DNA of 64,000 nucleotides from Chitinophagaceae bacterium (GTDB lineage: Bacteria > Bacteroidota > Bacteroidia > Chitinophagales > Chitinophagaceae): assembly GCA_016715365.1 (NCBI GenBank), contig JADKAM010000001.1:1426001-1490000 (forward strand), read 5' to 3'. The translations under genes and the position numbers were made by a program. This document shows, in pieces, positions 1-8,189 of this stretch. The notes below the pieces were generated by a model, which saw only the letters and a program-made list of their open reading frames with translations, made no database searches and was not told where the DNA came from. Numbering within the stretch: the stretch's first letter is position 1; each line of letters begins with the position of its first letter.

Positions 1-1259
1 GCCAAAACCCATCAGCACTACTTTGCATTTTAGTTCCTGCTCAAACAGGCTGCAAATGGGTATGCTGCCGCCGCCACGTACGGGTACGGGTGCTTTGCCA
101 AAGGTGGTTTCCATGGCTTTGCTGGCGGCTTTGTAGGCGCTGCTGTCCATGGGGGTAAGGTAGGGCTCGCCGCCATGGTGCAGGGTGGCTTTTACGGTTA
201 CATAAGATGGGTGCAATGGTTTGTAAGTGGCCTATTAACAGGTCGGCAATTTTATTGCTGTTTTGGTTGGGTACCAGGCGGGCAGATATTTTTGCAAATG
301 CCTTGCCGGGTAAAACGGTTTTGGCGCCTTCGCCGGTATAACCACCCCAGATGCCGTTTAGCTCCAGGGTTGGGCGTATGCCGGTACGTTCGTTGGTGCT
401 GTAGCCAGTCTCACCCCATAGTTCAATTACACCCAGGTCGGCCTTGTATTCGGCTTCTTTAAAAGGTGCTTCGGCCATTAAGGCTCTTTCTTCGGCAGAT
501 GATTCCAGTACATCGGCATAAAAACCGGGTATGGTAATATGGTTGTTCTCGTCGTGCAGGCTGGCGATCATTTTTGCCAGTATGGTAATGGGGTTGGCCA
601 CGGCGCCGCCATATACACCGCTGTGCAGGTCGCGGTTGGGGCCGGTTACTTCCACTTCAATATAACTGAGTCCACGCAGGCCAATATCCAGGCTGGGGGT
701 ATCCAGGCTGATCATGGCGGTATCGCTGATGAGCACACAATCGGCTTTTAATAAATTGGTATTGGCTTTTACATAAGTGGCCAGGTTGGGCGAGCCTACT
801 TCTTCTTCGCCCTCAATACAAAACTTGATATTGTTTTCGAGGGTGTTGGTTTGAACCATGGTTTCCAGTGCTTTTACATGCATGTAAAACTGGCCCTTAT
901 CATCGCAGCTGCCACGGGCAAAAATTTTACCGTCAACAATTTGTGGATCAAAGGGGCCGCTGTTCCAAAGCTCTAAAGGATCGGCGGGCTGTACATCATA
1001 ATGGCCGTACACCAGCACGGTTGGTTTGGATGGGTCCACTATTTTTTCGGCATATACAATCGGGTGACCGGCGGTTGGGTGTATCTCGGCTTTGTCAACA
1101 CCGGCTTCAAGCAGGCGCTGCTTTACGGCTTCAGCACAGGCGATCATGTCAGGCTTATGCTCACTGCGGGCGCTTACGCTGGGTATGCGTAAGCAGCTCG
1201 AGGAGTTCGTTTAAAAAACGGTCTTTATTTTTTTCCTGGTAATCTTTCCAAGCTTGCAT
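1..1259 (-). CDS. M20-family metallodipeptidase, C-terminus cut by window edge, two frameshifts
   Basis: Zinc aminoacyl-dipeptidase of the M20 family (carnosinase/CNDP-like), expected to be cytosolic. Motifs in order are VYGHYDVQP (metal His and Asp), RGSCDDKGQ (bridging Asp), EGEEEVGS (catalytic and metal Glu) and HSGVYGG (dimerisation-domain His). The start MQAWKDYQEK at 1259 is chosen because it restores the usual N-terminus, but a one-base excess at about 1191 (CTGCTTACGC, expected L-L-R-I-P-S) breaks the frame after about 22 residues. A second break at about 208-213 separates the body from the expected C-terminal part, which in the other frame reads HHGGEPYLTPMD and later RGGGSIPICSLF. 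The gene continues beyond base 1. Two breaks could mean a pseudogene, but the sequence is otherwise fully conserved and other genes here have similar indels, so sequence error is as likely. Family assignment is firm; intactness is not. Confidence 0.85.
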
Positions 1260-1294
1260 ATAGTTGAGAGTTTATGGTTCATAGTTCATAGTAG
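1260..1294. repeat. Heptamer repeat array next to the dipeptidase start
   Basis: Immediately beyond the M20 dipeptidase start codon the plus strand reads as 7-bp units TAGTTGA, GAGTTTA, TGGTTCA, TAGTTCA, TAGTAGA. The same unit type (TAGTTCN) flanks the four-helix-bundle gene and lies between prs and rplY. Only one arm is evident here. The array takes up the place where this gene's promoter or leader would be. Confidence 0.6.
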
Positions 1295-1701
1295 AACAAG
1301 GCGAAATTAAGTGTTTTTTCGGGTGAAAATATTTTCACAAAATTTTAAGAAATGAATCTGTGGATTGATGGGAGGTGCTGTTAGTTTTGCATCAGATTGT
1401 TATTGTCAATTTATCAGCCTTTGTTTTAGCTGGATCGCACTTGGTTCTGTCTAACACAAAGGCTGAGTCCATTATAGGAACGCTGATGACGCGGATTTAG
1501 GCGGATGACCACTGATTTTTGCGCGCGTTGCTGCGCATGTTGCTACGCAACTATTTTACCACCCACAGGATCCTTCGGAAAAGGAAACTAAGGAGAGCAC
1601 GAAGGACACAAAGGGGAAGTTGCTGCGCAACTTGAGCCGAATTTAAACCGCAGAGGCGCTGAGACGCAAAGTTTTTGCTCTGCGCCTTTGCGACTCAGCG
1701 G
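1295..1701. repeat. Gene-free stretch with three degenerate dispersed repeats
   Basis: No convincing gene lies here. Three blocks resemble dispersed intergenic repeats rather than unique sequence: one around 1484-1520 (GATGACGCGGATTTAGGCGG, then a second GGATGACC), one around 1591-1615 (GGAGAGCACGAAGGACACAA) and an imperfect inverted repeat at 1646-1703. The last has arms beginning AACCGCAGAGGCGC and, on the other strand, AACCGCTGAGTCGC. That right arm runs into the stop codon of the next gene. An extra GTTGCTGCGCA/TTGCTACGCAA palindromic patch lies at about 1525-1552. I infer accumulated REP/MITE-like elements and cannot assign a mechanism. Confidence 0.5.
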
Positions 1702-2217
1702 TTATCTTTTCCGGAAAGCCAATGCCAGCAGGCCGGTAAGCATATACAGCACGGCGATGATGGCCAGCGCCCATTTTATTATTGAAATAATTGTTGTGCA
1801 AAGTGCAATGGTATTGGAACCGTTGTTACTAATGGTTAGTAACATGCCGCTGTTTTCAAGTATGTCTAAAAAGCCCGCCCACAATGCGCCTTTGGCAATG
1901 AGTTTACCTGCTTTGGAAAAACTGCCGCTGGTTTTAGCCGCAATTTTTTTGCAGGCTAAAAATAAAAAGCCGGCATAAAAAAAGAGGAATAAAAAATCCC
2001 AGTAGGTATTATTTTTTGCAGCAGTTATTACATCGGTGCTGCTAATGCCTGCCCAGGAATTAATGATGGGTGTTGTTTTTGCGGTGTTGTAGGCAAACTC
2101 CAGGTTGAGAATGCCATTGGGTGCTTCCGGTGTTTTTAAAATGGCACCGGTTTTAGCCATTACCACTATCATGGCAATAGTGCCTAACAAGAAAAAGGGG
2201 AGCAGTAGTTTTTTCAT
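1702..2217 (-). CDS. Hypothetical four-helix membrane protein
   Basis: A 171-residue protein I do not recognise. Hydrophobic segments at about residues 4-22, 72-88, 108-130 and 146-166 suggest four membrane spans, with a polar loop (about 28-66) after the first. The last residues FRKR give a positive cytoplasmic tail. It lies 41 bp downstream of the superoxide dismutase gene on the same strand and could be the last gene of an lptF-SOD operon. Its TAA stop sits on the edge of the dispersed inverted repeat at 1646-1703, so a repeat may have landed right at the gene end. Function unknown. Confidence 0.6.
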   Translation of the reverse strand: MKKLLLPFFLLGTIAMIVVMAKTGAILKTPEAPNGILNLEFAYNTAKTTPIINSWAGISSTDVITAAKNNTYWDFLFLFFYAGFLFLACKKIAAKTSGSFSKAGKLIAKGALWAGFLDILENSGMLLTISNNGSNTIALCTTIISIIKWALAIIAVLYMLTGLLALAFRKR

Positions 2218-2258
2218 TAAAGTCTTTATTGGACCGCGTTTATATTACAGGTTAGGGG

Positions 2259-3023
2259 TTATATGTCATAACTATGCAGCCTCTCTGCTACATAATCCCA
2301 GTTCACCACCTGCCACCAGGCTTCAATATAGTCGGCTCTTTTGTTTTGGTATTTTAAATAGTAAGCGTGTTCCCAAACATCCAGTGCCAGTAAAGGATAG
2401 CCTTTTATTTCGGCAATATCCATTAATGGATTGTCCTGGTTAAGGGTAGAGCCAAGGGTGAGAACCTTTTCTTTGTTGATATAGAGCCATGCCCAGCCGC
2501 TGCCAAAGCGGTTCTTGCCAAATTCGGCAAATTGTTTTTTAAAATTTTCAAAAGAGTTGAATTCTTTTTCAATGGATGCCAGCAATTTTCCGGTGGGTGC
2601 ATTGTTCTCTTTTTTGGGGCGCATGCATTGCCAGAACATTTCGTGGTTATAATGTCCACCACCATTGTTGCGCATTTTGGCGCTGTATTTACTGATATTG
2701 CTGAGTACCTCTTCCAAGGGTTCGGTCATGTTCACTTTTTCTGCAGCGGCTGCATCTTTTACATTTTTTGAGTAAGCGGCTGCATGTTTGCTGTAATGTA
2801 TCTCCATGGTCATGGCGTCAATTACATTTTCCAATGCATTGTAGGCATAGGGCAGGGGCTGCTGATCGAAACCGGTATTGAAACCGCCGGGTACAAAATT
2901 TTTATTTGTTGTAAACGATTGTAATAAAGGAGCTGCGGCACTCAGGCCAACCGTGACTGCCAATCCGCCTTTTACTGTTTGAGCAATGAATTTTCTGCGG
3001 TTTGTTCTGTTTGGCGTTGTCAT
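2259..3023 (-). CDS. Fe/Mn superoxide dismutase with Tat-type signal
   Basis: Converts superoxide to hydrogen peroxide and oxygen. At 254 residues it is longer than the usual cytosolic ~200 because of an N-terminal extension with NRRKFIAQ followed by a hydrophobic stretch (about residues 10-32), which looks like a twin-arginine signal. The enzyme is therefore probably exported already folded with its metal. Metal ligands are visible in MEIHYSKHAAAY (first His), GGGHYNHEMFW (second His) and DVWEHAYY (Asp and His). It starts 10 bp after the lptF stop, suggesting cotranscription. The gene is complete. Iron versus manganese cannot be decided by eye, so I give no symbol. Confidence 0.93.
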   Translation of the reverse strand: MTTPNRTNRRKFIAQTVKGGLAVTVGLSAAAPLLQSFTTNKNFVPGGFNTGFDQQPLPYAYNALENVIDAMTMEIHYSKHAAAYSKNVKDAAAAEKVNMTEPLEEVLSNISKYSAKMRNNGGGHYNHEMFWQCMRPKKENNAPTGKLLASIEKEFNSFENFKKQFAEFGKNRFGSGWAWLYINKEKVLTLGSTLNQDNPLMDIAEIKGYPLLALDVWEHAYYLKYQNKRADYIEAWWQVVNWDYVAERLHSYDI

Positions 3024-3033
3024 AAAATATATG

Positions 3034-4472
3034 TTAAGTGATTGGTTGTTCTTCTTTTTTAATGAAGAGGTTCTTTATTTTTTTAAATGCCCTGTTATAC
3101 AATTCCTTATTAAAAAGCTGTGAGTCATGCATGGCTTTATAGGTAAGAAAAATGCCCACCGGCGTTAATACAATAACAGCAAGCCACATGCCAATATAAG
3201 GCGGCAGCATACTTTCTTTTACAAACTTTTCGACAAACATATTCAGCAGGTGAAACATTAAAAAGAAGATGATGGCTACCACCAGCGGCATACCGAGGCC
3301 ACCTTTGCGTATGATGGAACCCAGCGGCGCTCCAATAAAAAACAATACAAAGCAGGCCATGGATAAAGAGTACTTGCGGTGCCATTCAATATAATGATAC
3401 TGAATTTCTTTTTTGCGTGCTTCTATTTCATTGCCCGAATTTTCGAGACTGTATTTTAAAGTACTGGCCATGCTGATGGACGACGCAATGACCTGTGTTC
3501 GTGCCGAGTCGGGTATGATGGAATCGAACCGGTTGTATCTGGGTTGTACAACTGCTACGGCTTTTTTTGAGCTGTCCTGTTTAGCTGTAAATGGTAAGGT
3601 TATGGCAATGGTCCTGTACATGCGTACAACAGCGGTATCATTCAGTTTGTACAGGGAGTCAAGCGAACGGCTTATCTGCCCGGCACTCAGCATCTTAAAG
3701 TTATTTTTATATACGCTGTCATTAGTGGTTTGTTTTTGCAGGGCGCTCAGGTCAAACAGTTTTTTAAACGTGCTGAAACCAAGGGGTAGATATTCATTGG
3801 TGCTGTCGTACACTGTTCCGTTTTCCTGGTAAGGGTAGCCATTGTTTAAATTGAATTCTAAAAATTTTTATCCTGCGAAATAGTCATTACACCCTTTTCG
3901 GCCACAATGGTATTGTTTTGCAGCGGGTTGGTCTGATCGTAAATCAAAATATCACGGATGGTCCTGCCATCCGGATCTTTTTTACCGGCCTTGATGGCAT
4001 AGTTGGGAATATGGGTAAAGAAGACACCCTCTTTCAGGTCGAATGCGGGCTTCTTGTAAAAAATATCGTTGTACAATGCCACAAATTTTAAGTTGGCATA
4101 GGGAATTACATAATTGGCAAACATAAATGTGATGCCGCAAAATAAAACCGCCAGAAACATGAGTGGGCGCATAAAGCGCAGCAATGATATGCCGGAAGAT
4201 TTGATGGCCACCAGTTCAAAACTTTCGCCCAGGTTGCCAAAGGTCATGATGGAAGAGATGAGGATGGCGATGGGCATGGCCAGGGTAAGCATGGATGCGC
4301 TTACATACCATAAAAATTTTCCGATGGTGATAAAATCGAGTCCCTTGCCTACCAGGTCATCTAAATATTTCCAAAGGCCCTGCATCATCAAAACAAAAAA
4401 GGCAATGAAGAACGTTATGATGAACGGCCCGATAAAAGATTTAAGAATAAGTTTGTCTAATTTCTTTATCAT
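3034..4472 (-). CDS. LptF/LptG-family LPS export permease (one frameshift)
   Basis: Inner-membrane permease (YjgP/YjgQ family) of the Lpt ABC transporter, which extracts lipopolysaccharide and passes it to the periplasmic bridge. The N-terminal part has three to four membrane spans (starting KLDKLILKSFIGPFIITFF) and the C-terminal part the other spans (GAPLGSIIRKGGLGMP), with a jellyroll-like periplasmic domain between them. The frame breaks at an A5/T5 run (3860-3869). Adding one base restores a continuous reading ISQDK(K/N)FLEFNLNNGYPYQENG into the downstream part, giving about 479 residues, a normal family length. I therefore annotate one gene and blame a homopolymer error. The sod gene follows 10 bp downstream. 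Whether it acts as LptF or LptG cannot be told from this window. Confidence 0.88.
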
Positions 4473-4513
4473 GCACTGCAGCTGGTGTAATAAAAATTAA
4501 TTGTAGTAATTTG

Positions 4514-5092
4514 ATGCCGATGAATCCTTTTTCAAAATTAATGCTTTCTGATGACGAACTGCAACTGGTTACCAATACCCAATGGATTTTAACTAAACGT
4601 ATAATCATTGACAAGGTAAATGATTTGCTGGGTGAAGTGGCAGCGAATCAGCAGCAGATGATTAAAAATGAAAAAGCATGGCTGCCTGCTGCGGTTGTAT
4701 CATCTGCCCCCAAAATTGCCAAAGGCGAAAATTACCTGCAGTTGCCTTACCTGCTGCTTGATTATCCCAGGTGCTTTGATGCGGAAAATATTTTTGCTGT
4801 AAGAACCATGTTCTGGTGGGGAAATTTTTTCAGCATCACGTTGCATGTATCGGGCGTGTATAAAGAAAAATTTCAGCAAAAAATAATTGATAATATTGGC
4901 GCATTGTCGCCCGATGTTTTTATCTGCATCCATGAAAACCAGTGGCAGCATCACTTTGAAGCGGATAATTATACCGGAGTAAAAAAACTAAGCAAGAATG
5001 AAGTGCAGGATATAATAATTAAAAAGCCTTTTATTAAACTGGCCATACAATTCCCTTTACAGCCCCTGGGCCGCTATACCTGCATTGCTTGA
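4514..5092 (+). CDS. Conserved hypothetical cytosolic protein
   Basis: About 192 residues with no signal peptide and no membrane span. The composition is that of a folded soluble protein rich in aromatics (a RTMFWWGNFF stretch near the middle). A DDELQLVTNTQWILTK segment near the N-terminus looks helical. I do not recognise a catalytic motif. ATG codons at 4514 and 4520 are both possible, and the second (MNPFSKLML) may be the real start. It is divergent from lptF, with about 40 bp between them, so the two promoters must be packed closely or overlap. Function unknown. Confidence 0.65.
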   Translation: MPMNPFSKLMLSDDELQLVTNTQWILTKRIIIDKVNDLLGEVAANQQQMIKNEKAWLPAAVVSSAPKIAKGENYLQLPYLLLDYPRCFDAENIFAVRTMFWWGNFFSITLHVSGVYKEKFQQKIIDNIGALSPDVFICIHENQWQHHFEADNYTGVKKLSKNEVQDIIIKKPFIKLAIQFPLQPLGRYTCIA

Positions 5093-5128
5093 TAAAGCTT
5101 TTCTGGAAATAATAAAATTACTGAAGGA

Positions 5129-5509
5129 TTAACTTCCGATACGGTGAAAAAGATCTTTCACCTGGTATTCCCACAACTGGCTCTGGTCTTTGATCTCTTT
5201 TTTATCGGCAAAATCGCTGATCACCAGAATGGTCTGATTGGTAACTTCTGATTTATCTATGCGCCATTCAAAGTATTCGTCTTTGGTCATATAATCCCAG
5301 CGGAAGCGTACAAATTTATCTTCTTCGCTGTCAATTAATTCAGCATTATCTACCGTTCCATCCCATGCAAAACTGAACTGGCCGTCACGTTCATCTACTT
5401 TTTCAGCAAACCATTCCTGGATGCCGGCAGGCGTTCTTAAAAATTCGTATAGGATACCGGGAGAGCATCTCACGGGGTATTCAAGCGTATATAAAACTTT
5501 CTTACTCAT
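5129..5509 (-). CDS. START-like (AHSA1/SRPBCC-type) domain protein
   Basis: A 126-residue single-domain protein beginning SKKVLYTLEYPVRCSPGILY, with the PAGIQEWFAEKV segment typical of START-like/AHSA1 folds in which a helix follows the first strand. The fold forms a hydrophobic cavity, but the ligand of this Bacteroidota group is not known to me. There is no signal peptide, so it should be cytosolic. It faces rpoD across a 264-bp divergent intergenic region, so the two may share control DNA. The family call rests on overall pattern; a specific function is not supported. Confidence 0.75.
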   Translation of the reverse strand: MSKKVLYTLEYPVRCSPGILYEFLRTPAGIQEWFAEKVDERDGQFSFAWDGTVDNAELIDSEEDKFVRFRWDYMTKDEYFEWRIDKSEVTNQTILVISDFADKKEIKDQSQLWEYQVKDLFHRIGS

Positions 5510-5670
5510 TAGTTATATTTAAAACAACATTGCGTTCATGCAATAATAACAAAATATTCCACAGTACAAATTATTTATTTATTTTTTTTTGTTTTAGTTA
5601 TGACTGTAAAAGATTAAACAAAATAGGTTTTAAGCTACTGAAATCCAGTGTTTTAGATTTTTTTTTTTGG

Positions 5671-5701
5671 TAACGTATACTAAATAGTATAAATTACGTT
5701 A
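5671..5701. promoter_or_regulatory. Dyad-symmetric candidate operator upstream of rpoD
   Basis: Nested inverted repeat: outer arms TAACGTA and TACGTTA enclose an inner ATACT-AAAT-AGTAT hairpin. It lies about 73 bp before the rpoD start, in an AT-rich divergent region after a T10 run. It may be an operator or an mRNA leader hairpin. No terminator-like T-tract follows it. Confidence 0.4.
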
Positions 5702-5773
5702 ATAAAACCGGTTCCTTTTAACAAATTCTTAACCCAAATTTTTTCTGCTAACTATCACTAAAATCTTCGGCTT

Positions 5774-6649
5774 ATGAGTATGCGTCAGCTTAAAATAACG
5801 AAGTCCATCACTAACCGTGAGAGTCAGAGTTTAGAGAAATATCTGCAGGAGATTGGTAAAGTAGAATTGATATCACCTGAAGAAGAAGTTAAACTGGCCA
5901 TTAAAATAAAACAGGGCTGCCAGTCATCACTTGAAAAACTTACCAAGGCCAATCTTCGCTTTGTAGTATCGGTAGCCAAGCAATATCAAAACCAGGGCTT
6001 AACATTACCCGATCTGATCAATGAAGGAAACCTGGGCCTTATAAAAGCTGCACAGCGTTTTGATGAAACCCGAGGATTTAAATTTATATCGTATGCCGTT
6101 TGGTGGATACGGCAGAGTATTTTACAGGCATTGGCCGAGCAATCGAGAATTGTACGTTTACCCTTAAATAAAGTTGGCTTAACCAACCGCATCAGCAAGG
6201 CTTTTTCGCAGCTGGAGCAGGAGTATGAAAGAGAGCCAACACCGGAGGAGCTTGCTTTTTTCCTGGATATGGACCCGATGGAAATTGCGGCCACGTTGGG
6301 TGTTGCGGCCAGGCATGTAAGTATGGATCAGCCTTTATCAGACAGTGAAGATGGTACTTTGATTGATGTACTCATCAATCACAATGCAGAAAAAACAGAT
6401 GATGCGCTGGCTTTTAAAGCGTCACTAAAAACAGAAATAGAACGCTCTTTAAGCACTTTAACTGAAAGGCAAAAAGATGTGATCCGTTTCTTTTTTGGCA
6501 TTGGTGTAGATCATGCACTGAGCCTGGAAGACATAGGAGAGCATTTTAATTTAACCCGTGAAAGGGTAAGGCAGATAAAAGATAAAGCCATCACCAAACT
6601 ACGCTCGGCATCACGTTGCAAGCTGTTAAAAGCCTACCTCGGTACATAA
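5774..6649 (+). CDS. rpoD: Primary sigma factor RpoD (sigma-70)
   Basis: Directs RNA polymerase to housekeeping promoters. The 291 residues match the short Bacteroidota RpoD type that lacks the long region 1.1. Visible regions are 1.2 (LEKYLQEIGKVELISPEEE), 2 (LTKANLRFVVSVAKQY, LPDLINEGNLGLIKAAQRF, KFISYAVWWIRQSI, the core-binding and -10 recognition helices), 3 (REPTPEELA) and 4 (LSLEDIGEHFNLTRERVRQI, the helix-turn-helix). A second ATG at 5780 (MRQLKITKSITNRE) is the start usual in relatives, so the first two residues are uncertain. This sigma is expected to read the TAnnTTTG boxes noted elsewhere in the window. A nested dyad lies upstream. Confidence 0.97.
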   Translation: MSMRQLKITKSITNRESQSLEKYLQEIGKVELISPEEEVKLAIKIKQGCQSSLEKLTKANLRFVVSVAKQYQNQGLTLPDLINEGNLGLIKAAQRFDETRGFKFISYAVWWIRQSILQALAEQSRIVRLPLNKVGLTNRISKAFSQLEQEYEREPTPEELAFFLDMDPMEIAATLGVAARHVSMDQPLSDSEDGTLIDVLINHNAEKTDDALAFKASLKTEIERSLSTLTERQKDVIRFFFGIGVDHALSLEDIGEHFNLTRERVRQIKDKAITKLRSASRCKLLKAYLGT

Positions 6650-6672
6650 TCTTTTCTTTATTTATTTTGATG

Positions 6673-6705
6673 AACAGCCTGTCAACAGCGCTGTTTTTGT
6701 TTTTT
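6673..6705 (+). terminator. Possible intrinsic terminator after rpoD
   Basis: AACAGC and GCTGTT can pair across an 11-base loop and are followed by TTTTGTTTTTT. The stem is short, so the call is tentative. It lies 24 bp after the rpoD stop. Confidence 0.4.
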
Positions 6706-6811
6706 ATGGCGGGTTAGGGCCGAGAAAAATCACCGCAGCCGATTGCGTTATAAATCAATTTTAATAATCCTTTATTTTCCCCGAAATTTGCACAACAATA
6801 AATTACCATAA

Positions 6812-8032
6812 ATGTCAATTGAAATAAAAGTTCCAACAGTAGGTGAGAGTATCAGTGAAGTTACCCTGGTTAAATGGCATAAAAAGGATGGCGATTGGGC
6901 CAACAGGGATGAAGTGATTGCGGAACTGGAAAGTGAAAAGGCAACATTTGAATTGAATGCCGAGCAGGCAGGTGCCATAAAAATTATTGCACAGGAAGGT
7001 GCTACTTTGAATATTGGTGATGTGGTTTGTTCAATTGATACAGATGCGGCAAAACCTGAAGGAACTGCCGCCGCTGAACCTGTGGCTACAGTAAAAGAAG
7101 AAAAACCTGCTGAACAACCACCAACCACAGAACCCAAACCCCCAACTGAGGTTAAAGCAACACCAGTTGCCGCAGCCATCATTGCCGATAAAAAAGTGGA
7201 TGTGAAAGAAGTAACTGCATCAGGCAGTAACGGAAGAATTATGAAGCAGGATGTAATGGATGCGTTGAATAATCCCGGTACCAAACCCGGTACTGTTTTA
7301 TTTGCAAGAAATGAACGTGAACAAAAGATGAGCAACCTGCGTAAAACCATCAGCAGGCGTTTGGTAGAAGCAAAGAATACAACGGCCATGCTCACCACTT
7401 TTAATGAAGTGGATATGAGTGCCATCATGGAGATCAGGAAAAAATACAAGGATAAGTTCAAAGAACTGCATGGGGTAAACCTGGGCTTTATGAGCTTCTT
7501 TACCAAAGCATGTACTTATGCACTGATGGAATGGCCATCGGTGAATGCTTATATAGACGGAGAGAATATTATTTACCACGATTTCTGTGATATATCTATT
7601 GCCGTAAGTGCGCCCAAGGGCCTGGTGGTACCGGTGATACGCAATGCCGAAAGTTTAAGCATGGCTGGTATAGAAGCCAAAGTGGTAGAACTGGCTACCA
7701 AGGCAAAAGACAATAAATTAACCATTGAAGAAATGACCGGCGGAACTTTCACCATCACCAATGGAGGCATTTTTGGTTCGATGATGAGTACGCCCATCAT
7801 CAATATTCCACAGAGTGCTATTTTGGGCATGCATAATATTTTGGAAAGGCCCATGGCGGTAAACGGACAGGTGGTTATCAGGCCGATGATGTATGTGGCA
7901 TTGAGTTACGACCACCGTATTATTGATGGCAGGGAATCGGTTGGATTTTTGGTAAGGGTAAAGGAACTGCTTGAAAACCCGGCATTGATGTTGTTTGGCA
8001 AAGATCCGGTAAAGAGTTTATTAGAACTATAA
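6812..8032 (+). CDS. sucB: 2-oxoglutarate dehydrogenase E2, dihydrolipoyl succinyltransferase
   Basis: E2 core of the 2-oxoglutarate dehydrogenase complex, transferring the succinyl group from lipoamide to CoA in the citric acid cycle. 406 residues: a single lipoyl domain (1-77) with the lipoylated lysine at about K43 in ELESEKATFE; an Ala/Pro/Glu-rich linker (about 85-120); a peripheral subunit-binding domain ending GSNGRIMKQDVMDAL; and a catalytic domain (about 175-406) with the His and Asp of DHRIIDG near 368 and 372. One lipoyl domain and the C-terminal pattern favour SucB over pyruvate dehydrogenase E2. The sucA gene is not adjacent upstream, where rpoD lies; downstream is an rRNA methyltransferase, so the gene seems to stand alone. 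Confidence 0.92.
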   Translation: MSIEIKVPTVGESISEVTLVKWHKKDGDWANRDEVIAELESEKATFELNAEQAGAIKIIAQEGATLNIGDVVCSIDTDAAKPEGTAAAEPVATVKEEKPAEQPPTTEPKPPTEVKATPVAAAIIADKKVDVKEVTASGSNGRIMKQDVMDALNNPGTKPGTVLFARNEREQKMSNLRKTISRRLVEAKNTTAMLTTFNEVDMSAIMEIRKKYKDKFKELHGVNLGFMSFFTKACTYALMEWPSVNAYIDGENIIYHDFCDISIAVSAPKGLVVPVIRNAESLSMAGIEAKVVELATKAKDNKLTIEEMTGGTFTITNGGIFGSMMSTPIINIPQSAILGMHNILERPMAVNGQVVIRPMMYVALSYDHRIIDGRESVGFLVRVKELLENPALMLFGKDPVKSLLEL

Positions 8033-8067
8033 AAGAAGATATTTTTAGGAGGCTGTCTCAAAATCTG

Positions 8068-8155
8068 TCTCCCGCAAAGCCGCAAAGTACACAAAGGAAA
8101 TCCTGCAATTGTTTATAACAGCTTTGTGGACTCCGTGTCTTTGTGTGAAATATTT
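8068..8155. repeat. Imperfect inverted repeat (CGCAAAG/CTTTGTG type)
   Basis: CCGCAAAGCCGCAAAGTACA on one side and CTTTGTGGACTCCGTGTCTT on the other are inverted, degenerate copies of the GCAAAG/ACACAAAG motif also seen at 1591-1703. The block fills most of the space between sucB and the methyltransferase, and it explains why the longer open frame before 8190 is not credible coding sequence. Confidence 0.5.
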
Positions 8156-8189
8156 TCATCACATACAAGCCAACCTCTTATTCTGCTAC

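Noticed and set aside
6772..7506. Minus-strand open frame of 244 codons opposite sucB
   Set aside because: Antisense to the lipoyl and linker region of a certain gene; Ser/Ala-rich shadow.
8109..8189. Longer start for the RsmB-like methyltransferase
   Set aside because: The extra 27 codons fall in a dispersed repeat and match nothing at the N-terminus of the family; ATG at 8190 gives the expected start.
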